In this document: positions 1-7,233 of the stretch, in pieces
Layout of the letters: each line of letters starts with the position of its first letter
Numbering within the stretch: position 1 is the first letter of the stretch
Source: Bordetella parapertussis
Lineage (GTDB): Bacteria; Pseudomonadota; Gammaproteobacteria; Burkholderiales; Burkholderiaceae_C
Assembly: GCA_945890735.1 (NCBI GenBank)
Contig: CAMDCZ010000016.1
Coordinates: 1 to 39,846, forward strand
Direction: 5' to 3'
Length of the DNA stretch: 39,846 nt
Notes under the pieces: model-generated
Told to the model about the DNA's origin: nothing
Seen by the model: only the letters and a program-made list of their open reading frames with translations
Databases searched by the model: none
Made by a program: the position numbers and the translations under genes

Positions 1-593
1 TTTTCGGGGAAGTGAAACGGGCCGTAGTTGTTGCTGCAGTTGGTGGTGAGCACCGGCAAGCCGTAGGTGTGGTGCCAAGCGCGGACCAAATGGTCCGAGG
101 CTGCTTTGCTCGCGCTGTAGGGGCTGTTGGGCTCGTAAGAATGGGTTTCGGTGAAAGCGGGTGCGTCTGGGGCCAAGCTGCCATAGACCTCGTCGGTGCT
201 GACATGCAAAAAACGGAATGCGGTTTTGGTGGCTTCGGGCAAGGCAGCCCAGTAAGCGCGCACCGACTCGAGCAATTGAAAGCTGCCCACCACATTGGTT
301 TGGATGAAGTCCATGGGGCCATGGATCGATCGGTCCACATGCGACTCGGCGGCGAAATGCACCACGGCACGCACCTGGTGTTGCGCCAACAACTGCGGCA
401 CCAGGGCGGTGTCGCCAATGTCGCCTTGCACAAACACATGGCGAGGGTTGGCTTGCAAGTCAGCCAAATTGGCGAGGTTGCCGGCGTAGGTCAGCTTGTC
501 GAGGTTAACCAGGGTTTCATCGGAAGATGCCAACCACTGGTGGACGAAATTGCTACCGATGAAACCAGCGCCGCCGGTGACCAGGATGCTCAT
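1..593 (-). CDS. rfbB: dTDP-glucose 4,6-dehydratase, N-terminal part (cut by window edge)
   Basis: I read this from the reverse strand; about 197 residues lie in the window and the C-terminal part is outside it. The protein opens MSILVTGGAGFIGSNF, an NAD-binding Rossmann glycine motif. It then shows HFAAESHVDRSIHGP, the VSTDEVYGSL segment with the catalytic Thr-Asp-Glu of this family, and YSASKAASD with the Tyr-x3-Lys pair. Together these identify RmlB/RfbB rather than a general sugar epimerase. The enzyme converts dTDP-glucose to dTDP-4-keto-6-deoxyglucose, the second step toward dTDP-rhamnose and related sugars, in the cytoplasm. Its ATG overlaps the stop of the upstream NYN gene by four bases (ATGA), so the two are probably translationally coupled in an operon headed by the RfaH-like gene. 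Confidence 0.95.
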   Translation of the reverse strand, partial: MSILVTGGAGFIGSNFVHQWLASSDETLVNLDKLTYAGNLANLADLQANPRHVFVQGDIGDTALVPQLLAQHQVRAVVHFAAESHVDRSIHGPMDFIQTNVVGSFQLLESVRAYWAALPEATKTAFRFLHVSTDEVYGSLAPDAPAFTETHSYEPNSPYSASKAASDHLVRAWHHTYGLPVLTTNCSNNYGPFHFPE

Positions 594-1462
594 GCAGGCA
601 TGCCTTCAGGCGCCAAACCCAAGACCTTGTTGCGCACCATTTCGCGCAGCATTTTCTTTTCGGGAAAGCTCAACGGGCGGTCCAAGGCGCGGCGCACCCG
701 CAGCAGCATGTGGCGGTCCACCTCTTGCGGCAAGCCTTGGCTGCCGCGCAACTCGTCGCGCAGGTCTTCCCGCAGGTCCTCGGGTTCGTCGTCCCACCAC
801 TGGTCAACCACCTCTTGCAACTTGACACGCACCACCTCAGGATCGATGGCAGGCGCGGCCGTGCGGGGCTGGGCAGCGAATTCGCGGGCGGCTTGCGGCA
901 GCATCAACACCCGGCGATCGGCTTGCCCGAGCAAACGACACCACGCCGGGTCTTCGTTGACCAACTGGTCCATGTGGCGGGCCGATTCATCGGCCAGCAA
1001 ATACACATTCACTCCGTGCAACTGCGCTTCGTCAATCACACCAGTCAGTCGGTCATCGTCACTGGCCACCAACAGGTGTTCACAGGCATGGCGCTCGGCC
1101 AAACGGGTGATGTCTGTGGACATGGCTTGCAGCACCACGTCGCTGGGCTCACCGGCGGCGCTGTCCAGCAGGCGCACGATTTGGTCTTGAGGAAACTGGT
1201 TGTCCGGGTTGTCGGTGTACCAATACACACGCTGCACATCCAGACCCAAGCCCGCATGCTTGAGGGCTTGGGCCAAGCTGGGGATCAGGCCTGAGCGGTT
1301 GTAGGTCTCCGGCTCAGCCGTTTCCTCGCTGGACTGGCGCATCAGCCAAGCCATGTAGTTGCTGTCGATCAGCGCGATACATCGTCCACTTCGCGCAGGC
1401 GTTTGTTCCTTACGGGGATGGGGAGGGCGTGGATCATTCTTCATGTGGTGAACCTGTGGCAT
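590..1462 (-). CDS. NYN-domain (PIN-like) putative nuclease
   Basis: This is a 290-residue protein. Residues about 28-190 look like a NYN/LabA (DUF88) domain: an opening strand ending in ALIDSN, a middle acidic MSTDI motif, and SDDDRLTGVIDEAQLHGVNVYLL near residues 133-155. These resemble the spaced Asp residues that bind metal in PIN-like RNases. The C-terminal 100 residues are charged and predicted helical (WWDDEPEDLREDLRDELRG, then RVRRALDRPLSFPEKK), and I do not recognise them. An RNase role is known for relatives and is inferred here. The gene lies between uppS (84 bases upstream) and rfbB (4-base overlap). A second in-frame ATG at 1444, with a CAGGT nearby, is an alternative start. The leader carries a short hexanucleotide repeat. 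Confidence 0.75.
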   Translation of the reverse strand: MPQVHHMKNDPRPPHPRKEQTPARSGRCIALIDSNYMAWLMRQSSEETAEPETYNRSGLIPSLAQALKHAGLGLDVQRVYWYTDNPDNQFPQDQIVRLLDSAAGEPSDVVLQAMSTDITRLAERHACEHLLVASDDDRLTGVIDEAQLHGVNVYLLADESARHMDQLVNEDPAWCRLLGQADRRVLMLPQAAREFAAQPRTAAPAIDPEVVRVKLQEVVDQWWDDEPEDLREDLRDELRGSQGLPQEVDRHMLLRVRRALDRPLSFPEKKMLREMVRNKVLGLAPEGMPA

Positions 1463-1474
1463 GGCCTGGACAAT

Positions 1475-1497
1475 CTATGCGTATGTGTATGTGTATG
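1475..1497. repeat. Short hexanucleotide tandem repeat (TATGTG-type)
   Basis: About 3.8 copies of a 6-base unit (TATGCG, TATGTG, TATGTG, TATG) lie in the 84-base gap between uppS and the NYN gene, 13 bases upstream of the NYN start at 1462. The array is visible directly. It is short and could be chance low-complexity sequence. A change in copy number would alter leader length, not reading frame. Confidence 0.6.
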
Positions 1498-1546
1498 AAA
1501 ACGCCTGTCAGAGTGAGCAGGAAGCGTTGTCAATGAATGACTATGA

Positions 1547-2278
1547 CTACGGATGAGATATTAGCTGATCTTTGACCTGCTCGTCGGTGCGGCCAAAGCG
1601 GCGCACCCGTTGGCCGTAGGATTGAATCGCTTTTTTCAAGGCATCGGCATCAAAGTCGGGCCAGTGGACATCGGTGAAATACAACTCGGTGTAGGCGGTC
1701 TGCCAAAGCATGAAATTGCTGATGCGCGACTCGCCACCGGTGCGAATCAGCAGTTCGGGGTCGGGCAACTCGGCGGTGCTCAAGTGAGCGGCCAAGGCGC
1801 CGGCATCCATGTCTTGCAAGGTTTTGTCGGGGTGGGCCATTTGCCAATCGCGCATGGCGTTGAGTAAGTCCCACTGACCGCCATAGTTGGCGGCGATCGT
1901 CAAATGAAAGCGGGTGTTGTGCGCGGTTTCTTGCTCGGCGCGGTCCATGCTGGCTTGCAGCACCGGCGCGAACGCGCTGCGGTCACCGATCACCCGCAGG
2001 CGAATCCCGGCGGCCTTGAGCTCGGCGATTTCATCTTGCAAATACTGCTTGAACAGGCCCATCAAGGCCGAGACTTCTTCAGGCGGGCGTCGCCAATTTT
2101 CGGAACTGAAGGCAAACAAGGTGAGGTACTTGACGCCGAGTTCGCCGCACACCTTGACCATGTTGCGCACATTCGCCGCCCCACGCACATGGCCGACGGT
2201 ACGAGGCATCAGGCGCTTTTTGGCCCAACGGCCGTTGCCATCCATGATGACCGCGATGTGTTGAGGCGTGTTGTTCAT
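1547..2278 (-). CDS. uppS: Isoprenyl transferase (undecaprenyl-diphosphate synthase)
   Basis: At 243 residues this has the normal family length. It begins with HIAVIMDGNGRWAKKR, where Asp13 is the catalytic Asp. It then has GHVRGAANVR, FSSENWRRP, and near the C-terminus RTGGESRISNFMLWQ followed by AYTELYF, the cis-prenyltransferase signature. The enzyme condenses farnesyl diphosphate with isopentenyl diphosphate to give C55 undecaprenyl diphosphate, the lipid carrier for cell-wall and surface-glycan assembly at the inner membrane. In proteobacteria the housekeeping copy usually sits beside frr, cdsA and dxr. Here it follows the RfaH-like gene by 3 bases and precedes NYN and rfbB. This may therefore be a pathway-dedicated second copy, which the window cannot settle. 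Confidence 0.95.
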   Translation of the reverse strand: MNNTPQHIAVIMDGNGRWAKKRLMPRTVGHVRGAANVRNMVKVCGELGVKYLTLFAFSSENWRRPPEEVSALMGLFKQYLQDEIAELKAAGIRLRVIGDRSAFAPVLQASMDRAEQETAHNTRFHLTIAANYGGQWDLLNAMRDWQMAHPDKTLQDMDAGALAAHLSTAELPDPELLIRTGGESRISNFMLWQTAYTELYFTDVHWPDFDADALKKAIQSYGQRVRRFGRTDEQVKDQLISHP

Positions 2279-2281
2279 GGT

Positions 2282-2767
2282 TCAGGCGCTCAGCGGATGC
2301 AGGTCCCGCACGTTCGCTGTGATCAGGTGTTGTTTGCTCATGAGTTCAACCAAGATCATCGCACGGGCCTCGCCACTCTCTGCTTGGTAGACACCTTGCA
2401 AACCCTTGAGCGGTCCGTCGATGAAACTGACGTCTTGCCCGGCTCGGAACAAGCGCTCAGGGGCGCGTTCGGGCAATTGGCGCAGGGCCTGGATCAATGT
2501 GTCAGCGATCGGGGCTGGACGGTTGCCAAAGCTCACCAAGCGACTCACGCCGATGGTCGAGCGGATCGGTGACCAGTTGGAATGCTCGGTGTCCAAGCGG
2601 ATGAACAGGTAGCGGCTGAACATGGGTTCGACCACCTCGGTCAAGCGGCCGCGTCGCAGTTTTTCCACCGTCATCATGGGCAACCACGACTCGAAACCCT
2701 GGTTTTCCAGGTTTTCAACCGCGCGGAGCTCTTGTTTCGGTTTGGAATGAACGGCGTACCAGAGCAT
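2282..2767 (-). CDS. rfaH: RfaH-like transcription antiterminator (NusG paralogue)
   Basis: The 161-residue protein opens MLWYAVHSKPKQELRAVENL, the NGN-domain pattern shared by RfaH and NusG. PMFSRYLFIRL and STIGVSRLVSFGNRPAPI follow, and a C-terminal KOW-like part (about residues 108-150) contains VSFIDGPLKGLQGVYQ. Length and sequence fit RfaH (about 162 residues) better than NusG; the genuine nusG is at the other end of this window. RfaH is recruited to RNA polymerase at ops sites and suppresses Rho-dependent termination in long polysaccharide operons. It is the first gene of the leftward operon leading to uppS, NYN and rfbB. I found no ops-like GGCGGTAG element in its 82-base upstream gap. 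Confidence 0.88.
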   Translation of the reverse strand: MLWYAVHSKPKQELRAVENLENQGFESWLPMMTVEKLRRGRLTEVVEPMFSRYLFIRLDTEHSNWSPIRSTIGVSRLVSFGNRPAPIADTLIQALRQLPERAPERLFRAGQDVSFIDGPLKGLQGVYQAESGEARAMILVELMSKQHLITANVRDLHPLSA

Positions 2768-2849
2768 GGGTGGACAAAGAGATGCTTGTAAATATGAAAA
2801 CCGATTGTAAAGCGGTTAAATTGGGGCTACTTTACACAGGAGTTACGCC

Positions 2850-3272
2850 ATGGCCAGCACCCCGCCCGATTTCGACCCCCTGAAGATGAGTGAGCACATG
2901 AAAGACTCGGCCCAGCAAATTTGGCTCGCTGGCATGGGTGCATTTGCCAAAGCCCAACAAGAGGGCACCAAAGTGTTTGAAACCCTGGTCAAGGATGGCA
3001 CCAAGTTGCAAGAAGCCACCCAACAAGCCCAAGCCAAGGTGGCGGAGGCGGCCGACAAAATGTCGGCCATGGCCAGCGAGATGGGGCAACGCGCGACGGG
3101 CCAGATCGACCGCTTGGAAGGTATTTTTGAAGAGCGCGTGGCCAAGGCTTTGCAGCACATGGGTTTGCCCAGCGCCAAAGACCTGGCCGACTTGCAAGAG
3201 CGGGTCGCGGCACTCGAGGCGCAGTTGGCAGCCAAGCCTGCCGGCACCAAACGCCAAGCCAACGACGCCTGA
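2850..3272 (+). CDS. Phasin family protein (PHA granule-associated, PhaI type)
   Basis: The 140-residue product is rich in Ala, Lys, Glu and Gln and looks almost wholly helical. Residues about 10-45 (MKDSAQQIWLAGMGAFAKAQ and following) match the conserved start of PhaI-type phasins. A long amphipathic helix follows, then LPSAKDLADLQERVAALEAQL, a short C-terminal coiled coil often found in this family. Phasins coat polyhydroxyalkanoate granules and can contact PHA synthase, so the host probably stores PHA. An AGGAG ribosome-binding site lies 8 bases before the ATG. The stop codon is 1 base before the TetR gene, so the two are co-transcribed. Pairing of phasin and regulator suggests, but does not prove, that the regulator controls granule genes. 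Confidence 0.85.
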   Translation: MASTPPDFDPLKMSEHMKDSAQQIWLAGMGAFAKAQQEGTKVFETLVKDGTKLQEATQQAQAKVAEAADKMSAMASEMGQRATGQIDRLEGIFEERVAKALQHMGLPSAKDLADLQERVAALEAQLAAKPAGTKRQANDA

Positions 3273-3273
3273 G

Positions 3274-3933
3274 ATGGTGAAGAAAGCGCCCCGTCGCACC
3301 GCCGAGCGGATATTGACGTCGGCGCTGCAACTCTTCAACCGCTTTGGTGAGCCCAACGTGGCCACCACCTTGATTGCCTCGGACCTGGGCATCAGCCCTG
3401 GCAATTTGTTCTACCACTACCCCAGCAAAGAAACCCTGGTCAACACCTTGTTTGATGCTTACCAGGCTGAGATGCGGCACCTGCTGCCCGCCGCCCAGGA
3501 TGTGCGCGACATGGAAGACACTTGGTTTTTCATGCACTCCTTATTTGAATTGGTCTGGCGTTATCGGTTCATGTACCGCGACCTGAATGACTTGCTCAGC
3601 AAAAACAGGCATGTGGAAGGCCAAGTCCAACACCTCTTGGCCTTGAAAGAGCAAGCTTTCCAAACCCTGCTCTCGAATTTGCGCCAAGCCGAGCTGCTCG
3701 CGCAAACCGATCTCGAACGCGGTCATTGCGCCACCCACATGGTGGTGATGCTCACCTGGTGGTTGAGTTACGCCTATGTGCGCAACCCGCGCCATGCCCT
3801 GGAAGACGACAGCGCCGCGCACAGTGTGCTCAGCGGGGCGCAACAGGTGCTGGGTTTGCTGCTGCCGTATTTGAAACCGCAGCCCAAGGCGCAACTCATG
3901 GGCTTGCTGACGGTATACCAAGCGCGCCTTTAG
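3274..3933 (+). CDS. TetR/AcrR family transcriptional regulator
   Basis: I set the start at the ATG at 3274 (MVKKAPRRTAERILTSALQL), giving 219 residues. The open frame extends upstream only as an out-of-frame shadow of the phasin gene. Residues about 8-55 form the TetR DNA-binding domain, with VATTLIASDLGISPGNLFYHY as the helix-turn-helix followed by PSKETLV. The rest is a helical ligand/dimer domain (FFMHSLFELVWRYRFMYRDL) of unknown ligand. It follows the phasin gene by 1 base. Its stop overlaps the stop of the converging M20 gene by four bases, so there is no room for a separate terminator between them. Confidence 0.9.
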   Translation: MVKKAPRRTAERILTSALQLFNRFGEPNVATTLIASDLGISPGNLFYHYPSKETLVNTLFDAYQAEMRHLLPAAQDVRDMEDTWFFMHSLFELVWRYRFMYRDLNDLLSKNRHVEGQVQHLLALKEQAFQTLLSNLRQAELLAQTDLERGHCATHMVVMLTWWLSYAYVRNPRHALEDDSAAHSVLSGAQQVLGLLLPYLKPQPKAQLMGLLTVYQARL

Positions 3934-5120
3934 GCGCGGGGCAAAAAGCGCTCCACCATGCGCACCCAAACGGTCCCACCCAAGGGAATCAGGTCATCGT
4001 TGAAGTCGTAGCTGGGGTTGTGCAAAGTGCACGGGCCGCCGCCATGGCCCATCTCACGGTGCTGCCCTTCACCGTTGGCGATGAAAAAGTAAGCCCCGGG
4101 TTTGGCCAACAACATGTAGGAGAAATCTTCCGCGCCCATGGTGGGCTCTTGCGCCAGCACGTTGTCAGTACCGACGATGTCAGCCAACACCCCGCGGGTG
4201 AAATCGGCCTCCAAGGGGTGGTTGATCGTGGGCGGGTAATTGCGCACAAATTCAAAGGTACACGTGGCTTCGTGGGCCGCGCTCACATGCTCAGCGATGG
4301 TTTGCATGCGCCGCTCGATCATGTCCAGCATCTCGACCGTGAAGGTGCGCACCGTGCCTTGCAACTCGCAGCTGTTGGCCACCACGTTGGTGGCTTCGCC
4401 AGCATGGATCATGGTGACCGAGATCACTCCAGCGTCGACAGGCTTGATGTTGCGCGACACGATGGTTTGGAAAGCTTGCACCATCTCGCAAGCAATCGGC
4501 ACCGGGTCGATGCCGTTGTGCGGCAAAGCAGCGTGGCAGCCCTTGCCCTGGATGGTGATTTTGAATTCGTTGCTCGAGGCCATGACGGGTCCGGCGCTCA
4601 CCGCCAATTGACCGACTGCCATGCCCGGCCAGTTGTGCAGGCCAAACACCGCGTCAACTGGAAACTTTTCGAACAAGCCGTCCTTGATCATCTCGCGGGC
4701 ACCGCCGCCACCCTCTTCGGCGGGTTGGAAGATCAGCACCACGGTGCCATCGAAGTTTTGGTGTTTGGCCAGGTGTTGGGCCGCGGCCAGCAACATGGTG
4801 GTGTGGCCGTCGTGGCCACAAGCGTGCATCTTGCCGGGGTGGCGGCTGGCATGGGCAAAGGTGTTGGCTTCTTTGACGGGCAAGGCGTCCATGTCAGCGC
4901 GCAGGCCGATGGCGCGTGGACTGCTGCCGTTGCGGATGACGCCGACCACGCCGGTGGTGCCCAGGCCTCGGTGGACCTCGATGCCCCATTCAGTCAATTT
5001 GGCGGCCACCAGGTCCGAGGTGCGCTGTTCTTCAAAGCACAACTCGGGGTGTGCGTGGATGTCGCGGCGAAGTGCCACCAGGCTGGCGGCTTCGAGCACC
5101 ATGGAATCGAGCAGTTTCAT
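3930..5120 (-). CDS. M20 family amidohydrolase (hippurate hydrolase-like)
   Basis: At 396 residues this is the usual length for HipO/aminoacylase-type M20D enzymes. Visible motifs are LRRDIHAHPEL (about 18-27), GLRADMDALPV (72-82), MHACGHDGHTTMLLAA (98-113) with Cys101 and His103 as metal ligands, QPAEEGGGGAREM (132-144) with the catalytic Glu, and GLHNWPG (160-166). MGAEDFSYML near the end supplies the last metal-site residues. Relatives hydrolyse N-acyl or N-aroyl amino acids to a free acid and an amino acid, using a di-metal centre in the cytoplasm. The substrate cannot be read from the sequence. It diverges from the molybdopterin oxidoreductase with a 76-base gap, and belongs with the amidases and peptide transporter nearby as amide-bond chemistry. 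Confidence 0.92.
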   Translation of the reverse strand: MKLLDSMVLEAASLVALRRDIHAHPELCFEEQRTSDLVAAKLTEWGIEVHRGLGTTGVVGVIRNGSSPRAIGLRADMDALPVKEANTFAHASRHPGKMHACGHDGHTTMLLAAAQHLAKHQNFDGTVVLIFQPAEEGGGGAREMIKDGLFEKFPVDAVFGLHNWPGMAVGQLAVSAGPVMASSNEFKITIQGKGCHAALPHNGIDPVPIACEMVQAFQTIVSRNIKPVDAGVISVTMIHAGEATNVVANSCELQGTVRTFTVEMLDMIERRMQTIAEHVSAAHEATCTFEFVRNYPPTINHPLEADFTRGVLADIVGTDNVLAQEPTMGAEDFSYMLLAKPGAYFFIANGEGQHREMGHGGGPCTLHNPSYDFNDDLIPLGGTVWVRMVERFLPRA

Positions 5121-5196
5121 GCATGCACCTCATTTGTGGCTTGAATAATCAGTCTACCCGATGGCAAAAACCTGGTGGAAACAGCACAATGCAGCC

Positions 5197-7233
5197 ATGA
5201 CAAACACCATCCTGGGCGCCTGCCCGCACGACTGCCCCGACACCTGTTCCTTGGTCACCACCGTGCAAGACGGTGTGGCCATCAAGGTGCAGGGCAACCC
5301 GAACCACCCCTTGACCGACGGCGTGTTGTGCACCAAGGTGTCGCGTTACACCGAGCGCACCTACCACCCCGACCGCGTGCTGCAGCCCATGAAGCGCACC
5401 GGGCCCAAGGGCAGCGGCCAATTCAAGACGGTGAGCTGGGACGAGGCCTTGAGCGACATCGCGGCGCGTCTCAACGCCATCGCCGCCCAAACGCCTGAGC
5501 GCATCCTGCCCTACAGCTACGCGGGCACCATGGGCATGGTCCAAGGCGAATCGATCGCCATGCGGTTTTTCAACTTGCTGGGTGCTGCGCAACTCGACCG
5601 CACGATTTGCGCCAGCGCCGGTGCCGAGGCCTTGACCCACACCTTTGGCAGCAAGCTGGGCATGCAGGTGCAGTTTTTTGCAGAAAGCAAACTCATTTTG
5701 ATTTGGGGCAGTAACGCGATCACCAGCAGCGTGCATTTTTGGCGCATCGCGCAAGCGGCCAAACGAAACGGCGCGAAGTTGGTCTGCATCGACCCGCGCC
5801 GCACCGAAACCGCCGACAAGTGCGACCTGCACCTGGCGATCCAACCCGGCACCGATGCCGCGCTGGCCTTGTCGCTGATGCACGAACTCATCACCCACGA
5901 CTGGCTGGACCATGGCTACATTGCCCAACACACCTTGGGCTTTGAAGCCCTGCGCGAGCGCGCCTTGCAGTGGCCGCCCGAACGGGCTGCACAGGTTTGC
6001 GGCTTGAAAGTGGAAGACATCCGCCAACTCGCACACGACTATGCGCACATCCAACCCGCAGGCATTCGGCTGAACTACGGCGTGCAACGCTCGCGCGGCG
6101 GCGGCAACGCCGTCAGGGCCGTGGCTTGCCTGCCCGCGCTCACCGGTGCTTGGCGGCACCGCGCAGGCGGCGTGGTGCTGAGTGCCTCCGGGCATGCGCT
6201 GCACAACGGTGTGGCTTTGCAACGCCCGGACCTGCAGACCAACCCACGCTCGCCCCTGGTCAACATGTCCACCATCGGTGACGCCCTCAACACCCCTGGC
6301 CTGATCGACGCTGTGGTGGTCTACAACAGCAACCCGGTGGCGGTGGCGCCCGAATCGGCCAAGGTGGTCAAGGGCTTTGCCCGTGAAGACCTGTTCACCG
6401 TGGTGCTCGAGCATTTCATGACCGACACCGCCGACCATGCCGACTATGTGCTGCCCGCCACCACCCAGCTCGAACACTGGGACATCCACAACAGCTATGG
6501 CCACACCGACGTGTTGCTGAACCGTCCGGCCATCGCGCCCTTGGGCGAGGCCAAAACCAACACACAGATTTTCCGTGAGCTGGCTGTGCGCATGGGCATG
6601 AACCACCCCTTGCTGCAAGCAGACGATGAAAGCCTGTGCCGCTTGGCGCTGCAGCACCCGCGCAACCTGCAAAGCGCCGCGCCTGTCACCTGGGAACAGT
6701 TGCTGCAAGACGGCTTCGCGCATTGGCCCATGAACGATGCACCGTTCGCCGATGGCGGTTTTGCCACCGCTTCGGGCAAATGCGAATTCCTCAGCCAAAG
6801 CCTGCTGGCCCTGGGAGAAGACGGTTTGCCTGACTACCTGCCTAACCACGAACCAGCCAACCCACAAGCGCCCTATCCCTTGGCGATGATTTCCCCACCT
6901 GCGCGCAACTTCCTCAATTCGTCCTTTGTGAACGTGAAAAGCCTGCGCGACATGGAGGGCGAGCCACTGCTGGAAATCCATCCGGCGGATGCGGCTTCGC
7001 GTGGGGTGGGCGATGGGGAATTCGTGCGGGTGTTCAATGACCGCGGCAGCTACGCCTGCAAAGCCCGGGTCACGACCCGGGCCCAGCCAGGCTTGGTGAT
7101 CGGTTTGGGCATTTGGTGGCGCAAACTGGGTGCAGAGGGCAAGAACGTGAATGAACTCACCTCGCAATTGCTCACCGACATGGGGCGCGCCCCGGTGTTT
7201 TACGACTGCGCGGTTCAGGTGGCCAAGCGCTGA
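5197..7233 (+). CDS. Molybdopterin oxidoreductase with N-terminal 4Fe-4S site
   Basis: I prefer the ATG at 5197 (678 residues). An ATG at 5161 would add 12 residues with no family likeness. Cys9, Cys13, Cys17 and Cys45 (GACPHDCPDTC then GVLCTK) form a C-x3-C-x3-C-x27-C iron-sulfur site. LIWGSNAITSS, CIDPRRTETADKCDLHLAIQ, GTDAALALSL and the late domain ending near VFNDRGSYACKARVTTRAQP are typical of the DMSO-reductase superfamily. Cys138, in DRTICASAGAEA, is a candidate molybdenum ligand. There is no Tat or Sec signal, so the enzyme should be cytoplasmic. No electron-transfer partner gene is adjacent. The reaction is unknown; it could be a dehydrogenase, reductase or non-redox transhydroxylase-like enzyme. 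Its end overlaps the converging coaX by 19 bases. Confidence 0.9.
   Translation: MTNTILGACPHDCPDTCSLVTTVQDGVAIKVQGNPNHPLTDGVLCTKVSRYTERTYHPDRVLQPMKRTGPKGSGQFKTVSWDEALSDIAARLNAIAAQTPERILPYSYAGTMGMVQGESIAMRFFNLLGAAQLDRTICASAGAEALTHTFGSKLGMQVQFFAESKLILIWGSNAITSSVHFWRIAQAAKRNGAKLVCIDPRRTETADKCDLHLAIQPGTDAALALSLMHELITHDWLDHGYIAQHTLGFEALRERALQWPPERAAQVCGLKVEDIRQLAHDYAHIQPAGIRLNYGVQRSRGGGNAVRAVACLPALTGAWRHRAGGVVLSASGHALHNGVALQRPDLQTNPRSPLVNMSTIGDALNTPGLIDAVVVYNSNPVAVAPESAKVVKGFAREDLFTVVLEHFMTDTADHADYVLPATTQLEHWDIHNSYGHTDVLLNRPAIAPLGEAKTNTQIFRELAVRMGMNHPLLQADDESLCRLALQHPRNLQSAAPVTWEQLLQDGFAHWPMNDAPFADGGFATASGKCEFLSQSLLALGEDGLPDYLPNHEPANPQAPYPLAMISPPARNFLNSSFVNVKSLRDMEGEPLLEIHPADAASRGVGDGEFVRVFNDRGSYACKARVTTRAQPGLVIGLGIWWRKLGAEGKNVNELTSQLLTDMGRAPVFYDCAVQVAKR

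Noticed and set aside
2768..2849. ops/JUMPStart element or clear sigma-70 promoters in the rfaH-phasin gap
   Set aside because: No GGCGGTAG-like ops sequence is present. A TTGTAA-17-TACTTT pair would start transcription too close to the phasin ATG to include its ribosome-binding site.
2938..3273. Upstream extension of the TetR frame through the phasin gene
   Set aside because: The extension is an out-of-frame reading of the phasin; the TetR domain begins just after the ATG at 3274.
3726..5144. 472-codon open frame on the + strand opposite the M20 gene
   Set aside because: It is antisense to a well-supported enzyme, rich in His, Val and Gln as expected from GC-biased codon shadows, and shows no domain.
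5149..7167. 672-codon open frame on the - strand opposite the molybdopterin oxidoreductase
   Set aside because: The + strand frame has all family motifs; the reverse frame has none and is a codon-bias shadow.
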